A stretch of 64,000 nucleotides of DNA from JAQBDA01 sp963709875 (GCA_963709875.1 CAVPYB010000014.1:310001-374000); one strand, 5' to 3'. Positions 6,053-14,887 are shown, counted from the stretch's first letter. Made by a program: numbers and translations. Notes: a model not told the origin generated them from the sequence alone.

Positions 6053-7774
6053 CTACGACGATGCCGGAACGGGGCTTTGCCCTGCGGGCTCCAGTTCCGG
6101 GAGTGCCTCAGTCGGTCGCACCACTCCCATTGGCTGGCGAGCAGCAGCGCCCGGTTTATCCGGCACGCGGCTCATGGCATATTCCGCCAGGGCGGTGATG
6201 GTCAAACTGGGGTTGACCCCCGGGTTGCCGGGCATGATCGACCCGTCCACCACATACAACCCCGGATAGTTGTAAACCTGGCAGTCCAGGTCGACAACCC
6301 CTTTATTACCGTCGAGCCCGAAAGGTACGCCCCCCAGGATATGTGCCGTCATGGGGACGTTCAGCAGACCTTCGGTGATCGTGCCCGCCGGTGCCGCGCC
6401 GATCTTCTCAGCGAAGGAGCGCGTCACCTGGTGCCCGAGTGGGATATGGGTGGGAATAGGTGTGTCGTCAGCCGGCTCCGAGACCAGCCCACGCTTCCAC
6501 AGGGTGAACAGGCTGCGACCGAGGCGCATGCGCACGAAATTGTCTTCGGTCTGCATCACCAGCAGGATGGTGGTACGCTGCGCCCAGCCTGGGAGTACGT
6601 GAGTGAATAAGAAATCCACCGGGCGGGTGAGGATCTTTTTTGCAGTGCGGTAAAAGCGGCTGGGGATGCTGCCGCCGGACTCGACCAGCGGGCCAGCAAG
6701 GAAGCGCATCAGCGAGGAGCCGGCAGAGTAGCGCACCGGCTCGATAGCCGTCACCGCATCGCCGTGGAAGATCGAGCTGATGGCGATGCCCTTCGAGTAA
6801 TCGATCTTCCGGTCGCGGCTGGTGGCGCCCAGCAGGGCTTCGCTGTTGGTGCGCACCAGGTCGCCCAGCCGGGGGGAGATATCAGGCAGCGATCCGGTCT
6901 CATCCCGGCAGCGGAAGAGCAGCGAGAGCGTGCCCAGCGTGCCTGCAGCGAGGACCACATTGCGGGCGCGGACACGCCGTACAGGTTTATAAAGCCAACC
7001 CGTTGATCTGCGGTAATCCACCTCGTAGCGCGCACCGTCCGGCTGATCGGGCAGCAGCGGGCGGATATCGCGCACTTCGCTCTCCGGCCAGATTTGCGCG
7101 CCCCATTTCTCAGCAAAGTACAGGTAGTTCTTCTCCAGCGTGTTCTTGGCGTTGTAGCGGCACCCCACCATGCAGCCGCCGCAGTAGATGCAGGTGCTGC
7201 GCCACGGTCCCTCGCCGCCGAAGTACGGGTCGGGGTATTCCTGACCCTCGTCGCTCCCGTTCTCGCCGAAGAAGATGCTCACTTCGGTCGAGCGGAATGT
7301 GTTCTGGGTGCCCAGCTCTGCGGCGATCTCCCGGATGACTTCATCCGCCGGGAACAGGCGCGGGTTCTGGGTCACGCCGAGCATACGGCGGGCGGTATCG
7401 TAATGCGGCTGCAGGACATCCTTCCAGTTCGCCAGGTGCTTCCAGGACGGGTGTTCGAAGAGCTTGTTGTCCGGGATCATCAACACATTGGAGTAGCCCA
7501 GGCTGCCGCCACCCACCCCGTTGCCGTGCAGCACGAACACATCCCGGAAAGGCGAGATCTGCAGGATGCCAAAGCAGCGCAGCGCCGGTGCCCAAATATA
7601 TTTGAAAACGTTCCAGTTCGTTTTGGGGAAGTCCTGGTCGCGGAAGCGTTTGCCGCGCTCGAGCACCAGGACACGGTAGCCCTTCTCGGACAGGCGCATG
7701 GCGGACACGCTGCCGCCAAAGCCGGAGCCGATGATAATGTAGTCGAATATCTCATCAGATGAGCTGGCGTTCAT
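6053..7774 (-). CDS. GMC-family oxidoreductase (cholesterol-oxidase-like FAD enzyme)
   Basis: A flavoenzyme of about 573 residues. The FAD-binding motif GSGFGGSVSAMRL is near residue 17, followed by the ribose-binding end LVLERGKRF. NGVGGGSLGYSNVL resembles the flavin-contact segment of cholesterol oxidases and related GMC enzymes. CIYCGGCMVGCRYNAKN is a Cys-rich segment typical of this subgroup, and the C-terminal GLYVVDGSIMPGNPGVNPSLTI holds the active-site region. I start at the ATG at 7774 (GGGGAG upstream); the longer frame up to 7984 lies over the thiolase gene. It follows the thiolase by 26 bases, so the two are probably co-transcribed for alcohol or sterol/lipid oxidation. The exact substrate is unknown. 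Confidence 0.87.
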   Translation of the reverse strand: MNASSSDEIFDYIIIGSGFGGSVSAMRLSEKGYRVLVLERGKRFRDQDFPKTNWNVFKYIWAPALRCFGILQISPFRDVFVLHGNGVGGGSLGYSNVLMIPDNKLFEHPSWKHLANWKDVLQPHYDTARRMLGVTQNPRLFPADEVIREIAAELGTQNTFRSTEVSIFFGENGSDEGQEYPDPYFGGEGPWRSTCIYCGGCMVGCRYNAKNTLEKNYLYFAEKWGAQIWPESEVRDIRPLLPDQPDGARYEVDYRRSTGWLYKPVRRVRARNVVLAAGTLGTLSLLFRCRDETGSLPDISPRLGDLVRTNSEALLGATSRDRKIDYSKGIAISSIFHGDAVTAIEPVRYSAGSSLMRFLAGPLVESGGSIPSRFYRTAKKILTRPVDFLFTHVLPGWAQRTTILLVMQTEDNFVRMRLGRSLFTLWKRGLVSEPADDTPIPTHIPLGHQVTRSFAEKIGAAPAGTITEGLLNVPMTAHILGGVPFGLDGNKGVVDLDCQVYNYPGLYVVDGSIMPGNPGVNPSLTITALAEYAMSRVPDKPGAAARQPMGVVRPTEALPELEPAGQSPVPASS

Positions 7775-7800
7775 ATCTCCCCTTATCAGGTTGCCCCTCC

Positions 7801-9009
7801 CTATTCCTCTATCTCCACAGCCATCGCCACCGCCTCCGCGCCGCCCAGGCACAGGCTGGCGATGCCGCGCTTCAGTCCGCGCTGTTTGAGGGCATAGATG
7901 AGCGTTGTCAGCACGCGCGCCCCGCTGGCGCCGATCGGGTGCCCCAGTGCGATCGCCCCGCCATTCACGTTCACCTTGCTCCAATCCCAGCCCATATCGG
8001 TCAGGGCATAACCATCTGCCAGAACCTGGGCAGCGAAGGCCTCGTTCAGCTCGATCAGGTCAACGTCTGCCAGTGTCCAGCCGATCTTATCTAACAGCTT
8101 GGGGATGGCCTTGGCAGGCGCGATGAAAAGGTATTTCGGTTCCACCGCTGCCTGGGCGTAGCCAACGATGCGCGCCAGAGGCTTGCTTCCCAGGCCCCCC
8201 GCTTTGCCCCGGCTGGCGATGACCATTGCTGCAGCGCCGTCGTTCAAGCCCGGCGCGTTGCCGGCGGTGACCTTGCCGTCTTTGACGAATGCCGGTTTCA
8301 GCCTGGCGAGCGCATCGAAGGACGTATCGCGGCGCGGCGTCTCGTCTGTGTCGAATAACGTCAGCGTACCTTTGCGCCCGGGGATCTCCAGCGGCACGAT
8401 CTCGTCCTTGAACATGCCGGCATCAATAGCTGCGATGGCTCTCTGGTGGCTGCCAAGCGCGAACTCATCCATCGCCTGGCGGGTCACCTCATACTCGTCG
8501 GCGATGAACTCGGCCGAGTTCCCCATGCCCCAGTCTTCGAACGGGTCCCACAGCCCGTCGTGCAGCAGTGAATCGGTAAGCTGCAGGTGCCCAAAGCGCA
8601 GCTCTCCACCGCGGCCGAACACCAGGTACGGTGCCCGGCTCATGCTCTCCATTCCCCCGGCCACGAAAAGGTCCCCGTCGCCGGCTTTTATCGACTGTGC
8701 TGCCAGCATGACCGTCTTCATCCCCGAGCCGCAGACCTTGTTGATCGTCGTCGCCCCAACGCTGGACGGCAGCCCGGCGTAGATGGCAGCCTGGCGTGCC
8801 GGAGCCTGCCCCTCACCGGCGGTCACCACGTTGCCCATCAAGACTTCTTCGATCTGCTCAGGTTCCTGGATGCCGCTGCGGTCGACAGCTGCTTTTACCA
8901 CCAGTGCTCCCAGCTGTGGAGCGGTAAAGGAGACTAAGCTGCCTTGAAAACGACCGGATGGCGTGCGTACCGCGCTGAGGATGACCGGTTCCGTTTCGTT
9001 TGGTGACAT
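7801..9009 (-). CDS. acetyl-CoA C-acetyltransferase (thiolase)
   Basis: Catalyses thiolytic cleavage or Claisen condensation of acyl-CoA. About 402 residues. The nucleophilic Cys is in NKVCGSGMKT, the His in GGAIALGHPIGASGAR and the second Cys in SLCLGGAEAVAM, so all three catalytic residues are present. I prefer the ATG at 9009, eight bases after AAGGAG; the frame itself begins at 9018. It precedes the GMC oxidoreductase and may supply or remove acetyl-CoA units in the same pathway. It is about as similar to biosynthetic as to degradative thiolases by eye. Confidence 0.93.
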   Translation of the reverse strand: MSPNETEPVILSAVRTPSGRFQGSLVSFTAPQLGALVVKAAVDRSGIQEPEQIEEVLMGNVVTAGEGQAPARQAAIYAGLPSSVGATTINKVCGSGMKTVMLAAQSIKAGDGDLFVAGGMESMSRAPYLVFGRGGELRFGHLQLTDSLLHDGLWDPFEDWGMGNSAEFIADEYEVTRQAMDEFALGSHQRAIAAIDAGMFKDEIVPLEIPGRKGTLTLFDTDETPRRDTSFDALARLKPAFVKDGKVTAGNAPGLNDGAAAMVIASRGKAGGLGSKPLARIVGYAQAAVEPKYLFIAPAKAIPKLLDKIGWTLADVDLIELNEAFAAQVLADGYALTDMGWDWSKVNVNGGAIALGHPIGASGARVLTTLIYALKQRGLKRGIASLCLGGAEAVAMAVEIEE

Positions 9010-9073
9010 TGATTCCACTCCTTGAAGCTGCTTTGTTAGGGGTTATTGGTTGTTAAGTCGCATAAGCTACGGG

Positions 9074-9571
9074 TCAGCCGCCGGTCTGCTGTGCCCCCCA
9101 TGCCTGTCTGACCCTGTGATAGGTCTCCTCCAGGGACTCGGGCAGAACGCGGGTCTGCGCCAGGGAGGACATAAAGTTGGTGTCTCCGCCCCAACGTGGG
9201 ACCACGTGCACGTGGATGTGGTCGGTGATGCCCGCCCCGGCGGCCTCGCCGATGTTGATACCGACATTAAACCCCTGCGGGCTGTAAATCTTCTGCAGCA
9301 CTTCGATCGCCTGGTTGGCGAGCTCCATCAGCTCGGTGCGTGTTTGCGGGTCGAGCGCAGACAGGCTGGGTTCGTGTGCGTATGGGACGAGCATCAGGTG
9401 TCCGCTGGTATAGGGGTAGCGGTTCATTATCCCGTAGGCGTGCTGTCCGCGATGAAAGATCAGGTTCTGCGGACCGTCACTGCGCGCCGCCTCGGCACAG
9501 AACACGCAATCTGGCTCATTGCGGTGGCTTTGTATATACATCATACGCCAGGGTGACCAGATGAATTTCAT
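9074..9571 (-). CDS. HIT-family hydrolase/phosphorylase (Ap4A-type)
   Basis: A 165-residue protein with the histidine triad H118-I-H120-V-H122 and the usual upstream GHLMLVPYAHE segment. Residues 22-25 (CVFC) give a partial zinc-like site common in this subgroup. Proteins of this length in bacteria are usually annotated as diadenosine tetraphosphate phosphorylases or HIT nucleotide hydrolases. It is divergent from xseA; the roughly 200 bases between the starts hold no strong promoter match. Confidence 0.9.
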   Translation of the reverse strand: MKFIWSPWRMMYIQSHRNEPDCVFCAEAARSDGPQNLIFHRGQHAYGIMNRYPYTSGHLMLVPYAHEPSLSALDPQTRTELMELANQAIEVLQKIYSPQGFNVGINIGEAAGAGITDHIHVHVVPRWGGDTNFMSSLAQTRVLPESLEETYHRVRQAWGAQQTGG

Positions 9572-9774
9572 AAGCTGCTTGGGTGGTTAACTGCCGGGTT
9601 ATGGTACACCTCGACTTATTTTAGCATGAATCCTGCAGGCAAAATGCCGACCCAACCATATCGACCGGGGTTCTGGCACCGAACAGGTATTTCATCTCGG
9701 CGGTTGACAGCCCGCAGGAAGCGGAGTATCCTCACTGCGGGTGCGTGCCTGACCCGGAGAAGTACACCCTACCG

Positions 9775-11007
9775 ATGATGAACCGGCTGCCGCTATTCCA
9801 ATCCTTGATGTGGACGGTCACAGACCTGACCCGCTACCTGCGCGAGCTACTGGAAGGTGACGAGCTGCTGCAGGAGATCTGGGTTCAAGGGGAAGTATCC
9901 AATTTCTCCCGACCATCCTCTGGGCATCTTTATTTCACACTGAAAGACAGCTCTGCCTCCCTGCGCTGTGTGATGTGGCGCAGCGCGGCCGCGCGCCAGG
10001 CTTATCTCCCCCGCGAGGGGGATGCCGTCCGGGTTCACGGCAGTATGGGCGTCTACGAAGTTGCCGGTCAGTACCAGCTGTACGCGGATCTGATCCAACC
10101 GGCCGGCGAGGGTGCGCTCTACCAGGAATTTCTTCGCTTGAAGGACAGGCTGGAGGGGGATGGATTATTCGAGCCGGAGCGCAAGCGCCCTGTCCCCGAG
10201 AGACCCGGGAGGATTGGGATCGTGACTTCCCCGACCGGGGCTGCTCTGCGGGATATGCTCAAGACCCTGCAGCGGCGCTACCCGCTGGCTGAGATCATCC
10301 TCGCGCCCACTGCGGTGCAGGGGGTAGATGCCCCTCAGGGGATTATCGACGCGTTGGAAGTGCTGAACAGCCGCTACCTGCCGGATGTGATCCTGCTGGC
10401 GCGCGGCGGCGGTTCGATCGAAGACTTGTGGGCTTTCAATGACGAGCGTGTGGCGCGAGCGATCGCTGCCTCAGCTGCCCCGGTCATCACCGGGGTGGGG
10501 CACGAGACGGATTTCACTATCGCTGATTTCGTCAGCGACCTGCGCGCGGCGACGCCTACCGCGGCAGCCGAACTGGCAGCTCCTAGCCGCCTGGATCTGC
10601 TGGTATCGATCCAGGATTTCAAGCAGCGCTTGGAGGGAACCATCAGAGAGATTCTCGCCAACAAACGCTGGGAGGCCAATTCCCTGGCAGGGCGGCTGCG
10701 CCTGAAGTCGCCTAGTTGGAGGGTCAGCAGCGACCGCCAGAGATTGGACGATCTCCTTCACAGGTTGGCGGTCAGCCTGGACCATTCCCTGGAGCTGCAG
10801 CGTTCGCAAATCTCTGCACTTTCTCAGCGCCTGCATAGCCTGAGCCCGGCCTCTATCCTGGAGCGTGGGTATGCCGCAGTGACTCATCTCGATGAAAAGT
10901 TGGTGCGCAGCACCGCTCAGGTTTCAGCCGGTGATACCCTGCATGTCCGGGTCAGCGACGGCAGTTTTCTCGTAGAAGTTGCGCCTGGGGAGGCGGCTGG
11001 TGAATAA
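9775..11007 (+). CDS. xseA: exodeoxyribonuclease VII large subunit
   Basis: Catalytic subunit of the bidirectional single-strand exonuclease VII. An N-terminal OB-fold (TRYLRELLEGDELLQEIWVQGEVSN is its first part) occupies about residues 10-100. The catalytic domain holds the family signature stretches RIGIVTSPTGAA, DVILLARGGGSIEDLWAFNDE and ITGVGHETDFTIADFV, followed by a coiled-coil region. The start is uncertain: tandem ATGs at 9775 and 9778, or an upstream GTG at 9745. Its stop overlaps the next gene, and xseB follows after that gene. Confidence 0.95.
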   Translation: MMNRLPLFQSLMWTVTDLTRYLRELLEGDELLQEIWVQGEVSNFSRPSSGHLYFTLKDSSASLRCVMWRSAAARQAYLPREGDAVRVHGSMGVYEVAGQYQLYADLIQPAGEGALYQEFLRLKDRLEGDGLFEPERKRPVPERPGRIGIVTSPTGAALRDMLKTLQRRYPLAEIILAPTAVQGVDAPQGIIDALEVLNSRYLPDVILLARGGGSIEDLWAFNDERVARAIAASAAPVITGVGHETDFTIADFVSDLRAATPTAAAELAAPSRLDLLVSIQDFKQRLEGTIREILANKRWEANSLAGRLRLKSPSWRVSSDRQRLDDLLHRLAVSLDHSLELQRSQISALSQRLHSLSPASILERGYAAVTHLDEKLVRSTAQVSAGDTLHVRVSDGSFLVEVAPGEAAGE

Positions 11008-11470
11008 CGAGATTAATACTGAGGACAGGACCGAAGGGCAGGTACTAGAGATCACCGGCATGGTCGAAGCGCTCGATGAGCGCATGAGGTCTGCCGGGGC
11101 GGGTGGGGCGGAGGTCGCATTCGGTCTGGGCTGTGGGATCGGGCTGATCCCGGTGGTTGGGGTTACGGTGCTGCTGTGGTTTTTTAGTGCGGTCAATCTG
11201 ATACTGGCGTTGTTTATCCTGGTGGTCGGCATGCTCGCGCTGGCGGGCATTTCAATCCTGCTCGCCAATATCGCTCGCAGCAACGCATTCAAGCGGGTGT
11301 ATCGTATGGAGGTCGAACCTGAGATCGCCCGGTATCTGAGCAAAGAGCACCTATCCCGCCAGGAGTTCGATACCCTGGCTTTCCAGGCGCTGCCGCCCGA
11401 CGCCCCGCTGCAAGGTTATCTATCACCCATCCTCCCGGTTGAGGATAGCAGCGCTGGGGAGCTGGATTGA
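11000..11470 (+). CDS. uncharacterised two-helix membrane protein between xseA and xseB
   Basis: About 156 residues. The GTG at 11000 overlaps the xseA stop by eight bases and is preceded by GGGGAGG at a good distance. Two hydrophobic segments, about residues 40-62 (GLGCGIGLIPVVGVTVLLWFF) and 65-92, are followed by a charged cytoplasmic-type tail with SKEHLSRQEFDTLA. I do not recognise the family. The overlap implies translational coupling between the two exonuclease VII genes, although a functional link is not evident. Confidence 0.7.
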   Translation: MNNEINTEDRTEGQVLEITGMVEALDERMRSAGAGGAEVAFGLGCGIGLIPVVGVTVLLWFFSAVNLILALFILVVGMLALAGISILLANIARSNAFKRVYRMEVEPEIARYLSKEHLSRQEFDTLAFQALPPDAPLQGYLSPILPVEDSSAGELD

Positions 11471-11483
11471 GTGAGGAGTGATT

Positions 11484-11738
11484 ATGGCAGAAATGGATAC
11501 GTTGATCGCTTCGTTAGACCAACCCGTCGAGCAATTGGACTACGAAGGGGCGTATAAGCAGCTCGAAGAGATTGTCACCTTATTGGAGTCTGGTGAATAC
11601 ACCCTGGATGTATCGCTGCGTTTATTTGAGCGCGGACAGTCACTGGCGCGCTATTGTGCTGGCGTGCTGGACAAGGCTGAGCTCAAGGTCAAGCAGGTCT
11701 CCGGTGAATCGCTGGTTGAATTCGATGCTCCAGATTGA
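11484..11738 (+). CDS. xseB: exodeoxyribonuclease VII small subunit
   Basis: An 84-residue helical protein that associates with XseA. The conserved core YEGAYKQLEEIVTLLESGE-YTLDVSL is followed by FERGQSLARYCAGVLDKAELKV, the standard XseB pattern. GAGGAG lies six bases before the ATG at 11484. It ends five bases before the stop of the convergent murJ gene, with no room for a separate terminator. Confidence 0.94.
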   Translation: MAEMDTLIASLDQPVEQLDYEGAYKQLEEIVTLLESGEYTLDVSLRLFERGQSLARYCAGVLDKAELKVKQVSGESLVEFDAPD

Positions 11739-11743
11739 TGATC

Positions 11744-13318
11744 TCACCCGGTTAGCCTGTGCAGCAGATCAGCAGCAGGCGAGCGTACTTCGCGAATCCC
11801 GATGACCAGTGCCGAGACCAGGAATAATACCCCTCCAATTAATATCCCCCCGAGTGAAATAAACCAATACGGCTGACCGGTTGTCGCCTGGAGCCAGGCC
11901 CACACACCCAGTGCCATAATAAGAGCTGCCAACCCGGTTTGCCAGCCGGCCTGTACCAGCTGGCAACCTTTGATGCCCTCCAGTTTGCGGGACATCAGGA
12001 CCAGCAGTACGACCATCTCCAGCGTTGTTGCCAGGGTGTTCGCCAGTGCCAGCCCGCCATGCGGCATCAGGTCCAGGCTGATGAATAGATCGGAGAAGGC
12101 GATGCTCAGGATCACATTCAGGCTCATCGCTCCGACGCCCACCAGGACCGGCGTCAGGGTGTTGTGCATGGCATAGAATGCCCTGGATACGATCTCTACC
12201 ACGGAATGCCCCACCAGCCCGAGCCCGTACCAAAGCAGCGCCCAGGCAACCAGCTGGGTGGAATGTTGGTCGAACTCACCCCTCTCGAACAGCATGCCGA
12301 TGACCGGCACCCTCAGCAGCACCAAGCCCAAGGTAGCCGGCAGGGCCAGGATGAGCACGCCTCGCAGCGTTGCCGCTAATGAGCTGCGCATTTCGCCGAT
12401 CTGGCCGCGGGCTACCTGGTTGGAAAATGTGGGCAGGGCTGCGATGGCAATCGCCTGGGCGATGACTACCTGCGGCATGGTCATGATCGCCCAGGCGTAT
12501 TTAATCGAGGTCAGGCTGCCGACCGGCTGCCCGGTCGCCAGGATGGTGTTTATGACAAAGTTAATTTGAACGGCTGCGACACCCAATAAGCGCGGTGCCA
12601 TCAACCTGGCAACTTCAAATACTGCTGGAAATCTCAGACCCAGGCTGGGGAAATACTGCCTGCCGGGCAGCCGCAGCAGCGCCGGGACCTGCACTGCAAA
12701 ATGTAAGCATGCACCGATGACGGCACCCCACGCCAGACCGAATATTCCCATTGATGGGGAAAGGAACAGGACGCCGAATATCATACCCAGCCAGTACATG
12801 CTTGGTGCCAGTGCAGGCCAAAGGAACACCTGGTGGGCGTTCAACATGCCCATCACCAGACCGCTGACTCCGAAGATTGCCGGCGAGATCAGCAGGATGC
12901 GCAGAAGGTCGGTGGTGAGGGCTTGCTGCTGTGGGCTGAACTTCGGGGCCAGCAGGTTCCCGACGATCCAGGGTGCGGCAAGTGCTGCCAAAAGGCTCAA
13001 TATTGAAAGCAGCAGGAAGACAAGGTTGGCAATGGCAGAAGACAGGAACCAGGCATTTTTGCGGCCCCCCTTGGCTAAAAAATCTGTTACAGTTGGTACG
13101 AAGGCGGAAGCCAGCGCTCCCCCCGCGATCAGGCTGAACAGCAGGTCGGGGAAGGTGGCTGCGGCGTTGAAAGCATCGATGACTTCCTGGGTGCCAAAAG
13201 CGCGCGAGACCAGGATCTGCCGTACAAGTCCGACCAGGTTGCTTAACACAAACGCTGCCATGACGGTTGCAGCGGCACGGGCGATCTGGCGGTTGGCGGA
13301 AGGGGTCTGACTGGTCAC
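11744..13318 (-). CDS. murJ: lipid II flippase MurJ
   Basis: A 524-residue multi-pass protein of the MOP superfamily that moves lipid II across the membrane. The N-terminal SNLVGLVRQILVSRAFG and the AFNAAATFPDLLFSLIAGGALASAFVP region are the MurJ signature. LLFERGEFD and the following helices match the second half, and the hydrophobic pattern fits 14 helices. The start is a GTG at 13318. A TATAAT ends eight bases before it, which suggests a leaderless message. It is divergent from the alkyltransferase-like gene. Confidence 0.95.
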   Translation of the reverse strand: MTSQTPSANRQIARAAATVMAAFVLSNLVGLVRQILVSRAFGTQEVIDAFNAAATFPDLLFSLIAGGALASAFVPTVTDFLAKGGRKNAWFLSSAIANLVFLLLSILSLLAALAAPWIVGNLLAPKFSPQQQALTTDLLRILLISPAIFGVSGLVMGMLNAHQVFLWPALAPSMYWLGMIFGVLFLSPSMGIFGLAWGAVIGACLHFAVQVPALLRLPGRQYFPSLGLRFPAVFEVARLMAPRLLGVAAVQINFVINTILATGQPVGSLTSIKYAWAIMTMPQVVIAQAIAIAALPTFSNQVARGQIGEMRSSLAATLRGVLILALPATLGLVLLRVPVIGMLFERGEFDQHSTQLVAWALLWYGLGLVGHSVVEIVSRAFYAMHNTLTPVLVGVGAMSLNVILSIAFSDLFISLDLMPHGGLALANTLATTLEMVVLLVLMSRKLEGIKGCQLVQAGWQTGLAALIMALGVWAWLQATTGQPYWFISLGGILIGGVLFLVSALVIGIREVRSPAADLLHRLTG

Positions 13319-13326
13319 GCGGCTGA

Positions 13327-13332
13327 ATTATA
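13327..13332 (-). promoter_or_regulatory. -10 element adjacent to the murJ start
   Basis: TATAAT on the minus strand lies eight bases before the GTG start of murJ, so transcription would begin at or next to the start codon. The -35 region is weak and abuts the divergent promoter at 13350-13378. Confidence 0.5.
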
Positions 13333-13349
13333 TCTTACTGAAATACTGC

Positions 13350-13378
13350 TTGACATAGAACATATGTTCAGGTATAGT
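13350..13378 (+). promoter_or_regulatory. sigma70-type promoter of the alkyltransferase-like gene
   Basis: TTGACA (13350-13355) and TATAGT (13373-13378) are separated by 17 bases. The spacer holds a perfect 12-bp palindrome (see the LexA-type box). The transcript would start near 13385, about 29 bases before the ATG at 13414. Confidence 0.87.
13358..13369. promoter_or_regulatory. LexA-type SOS box inside the promoter spacer
   Basis: GAACATATGTTC is a perfect palindrome of the form GAAC-N4-GTTC, the core of the Gram-positive LexA box. It sits between the -35 and -10 hexamers of the promoter, where a bound repressor would block RNA polymerase. It is the only match I noticed in the window; a GAAC-N2-GTTC at 51599-51608 has the wrong spacing. 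Confidence 0.75.
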
Positions 13379-13413
13379 ATGGTTGTTACCGGTTTTACCG
13401 GCAAGAGGTCGGT

Positions 13414-13830
13414 ATGAAGTACTCAACACCTGCCAACAAGGCAGCCTTTCACCAATATGTATGGGAAATCGTTCGCACAGTCCCGTATGGGAAAGTGACG
13501 ACATATGGATATATTGCCGGTCTGGTCCCTCCGCCTCTGGGAATGAGCGTTGATGATTATCGTGCCTGGGGTGCTCGCTGGGTGGGTGGAGCGATGGCTG
13601 CCTGTCCTGAGGATGTACCCTGGTGGAGAGTGATCAATTCACAGGGAAAAGTCAGTCTGCGGCAGGGCGGAGGAGGGGGTCGACAGAAGGAATTACTTGA
13701 GAGGGAGGGAGTCGTTTTCAACGAACGTGAGCAGGTTGACCTGAAAGAATTCTCATGGTCAGGACCGGATGGACCTCAAACAGACCAACAGGGAACATTT
13801 TCGGACATTCCAGCCGAAGGAGATAGCTGA
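13414..13830 (+). CDS. alkyltransferase-like protein (ATL), non-catalytic MGMT homologue
   Basis: A 138-residue protein with the DNA-binding domain of O6-alkylguanine-DNA alkyltransferases (WEIVRTVPYGKVTTYGYIA is the conserved start of this domain). In place of the catalytic PCHR motif it has PWWR at residues 69-72, so it lacks the alkyl-acceptor Cys. Known ATL proteins have PWHR; they bind alkylated guanine and recruit nucleotide-excision repair. The GARWVGGAM segment corresponds to the arginine-finger region. It is expressed from a promoter with a LexA-type box and is followed after one base by the VOC-domain gene. Confidence 0.88.
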   Translation: MKYSTPANKAAFHQYVWEIVRTVPYGKVTTYGYIAGLVPPPLGMSVDDYRAWGARWVGGAMAACPEDVPWWRVINSQGKVSLRQGGGGGRQKELLEREGVVFNEREQVDLKEFSWSGPDGPQTDQQGTFSDIPAEGDS

Positions 13831-13831
13831 G

Positions 13832-14887
13832 ATGACAGATACTTATCATATCAACCCTCGTTTCAGGGCATACGGGAAAGCCCGCCTGGATGTAACCATG
13901 CGAGCCAGGGATGAGAAAGAATGGCAGCAGATGTGGCGTGAGCCGCTTAACAGCTTCCCGTTTAAATTTGGGTCTGGATGGAAATTTTGTTTCGAATACC
14001 GTGTGGATGACTTTGCAGCTGAAGTCGGTTTCTATATCGATGTGCTCGGTTTTGCTGTGCATGCATTCTCACCACATTATGCCCAATTCAGCAGCCCGGG
14101 AGGGGAGCTATGTATCAGCATCGTACAGGCGAGTGAAGGTGACGAGAGCACTCCACCGGATACGATCCGCTTACAGCTTCAGATCAGAGACCTGGAGAGG
14201 ACCAGCAAGGAGCTTGAGAGCCGCAATATCACCTATGAAAAGTCATTAGGGATTGAACAAGATGCGGATTCAACCCTGGCCGGATTCTTCCGTACCCCGC
14301 ACGGTGTTAGATATGATCTGTGGGACCAGTCCGCTGGATCGTCGAGCGTGTTCGAGGATGAAGATGATGACTTCGATTACGATGATTACGACGATGGTGA
14401 TTATGGCGATCCACGGCTGGAGCTCGAGGTTGAAGAGAAAGACGACGGTGAGGTCGACGGCCGTGATGACAGCGATGACGATCTGCCACTAAATCTAGCT
14501 GATCTGGATGAAGACGAAGCCGACCGGCTGCTAAACGAGCTACTGGGTCTATCAGATGAATCCGATGATGAGCTGGACAGTGTGGATGACGATGTCGAGT
14601 ACAGTGATGATGACGATGAATTGGATGGCGACGAACATGCAGATAGCCACACCACAGATCCGGATGAACAGCCATCGTTACCATCAAAGCGCAGCCCGTA
14701 TTCGATTAAGCAAAGCCCTGTTCGGAACGCTCCAGATAGACCCGGACAGGGACGCGCCAGCATGTCCCATATGCCTGGCACAGAATCGCGCCGCGGACCG
14801 ACGAGCTGGCCGAGGGATGACGACCGCCGTGGAACTGAGCTGACCTACGGCGATCTTGAAGATGACCAGGGCTACGAACCCGATTGA
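13832..14887 (+). CDS. VOC/glyoxalase-fold protein with long acidic C-terminal tail
   Basis: About 351 residues. Residues 1-175 hold a VOC-like domain: FCFEYRVDDFAAEVGFYIDVLGF is a typical first module, and FFRTPHGVRYDLWD closes the domain. After it, roughly 110 residues are dominated by Asp, Glu and Ser (DEDDDFDYDDYDDGDYGDP is a sample), then a basic Pro/Arg-rich segment. The tail is presumably disordered. AAGGAG lies nine bases before the ATG at 13832, one base after the stop of the ATL gene, so the two are surely co-transcribed. Ligand or enzymatic role unknown. Confidence 0.8.
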   Translation: MTDTYHINPRFRAYGKARLDVTMRARDEKEWQQMWREPLNSFPFKFGSGWKFCFEYRVDDFAAEVGFYIDVLGFAVHAFSPHYAQFSSPGGELCISIVQASEGDESTPPDTIRLQLQIRDLERTSKELESRNITYEKSLGIEQDADSTLAGFFRTPHGVRYDLWDQSAGSSSVFEDEDDDFDYDDYDDGDYGDPRLELEVEEKDDGEVDGRDDSDDDLPLNLADLDEDEADRLLNELLGLSDESDDELDSVDDDVEYSDDDDELDGDEHADSHTTDPDEQPSLPSKRSPYSIKQSPVRNAPDRPGQGRASMSHMPGTESRRGPTSWPRDDDRRGTELTYGDLEDDQGYEPD

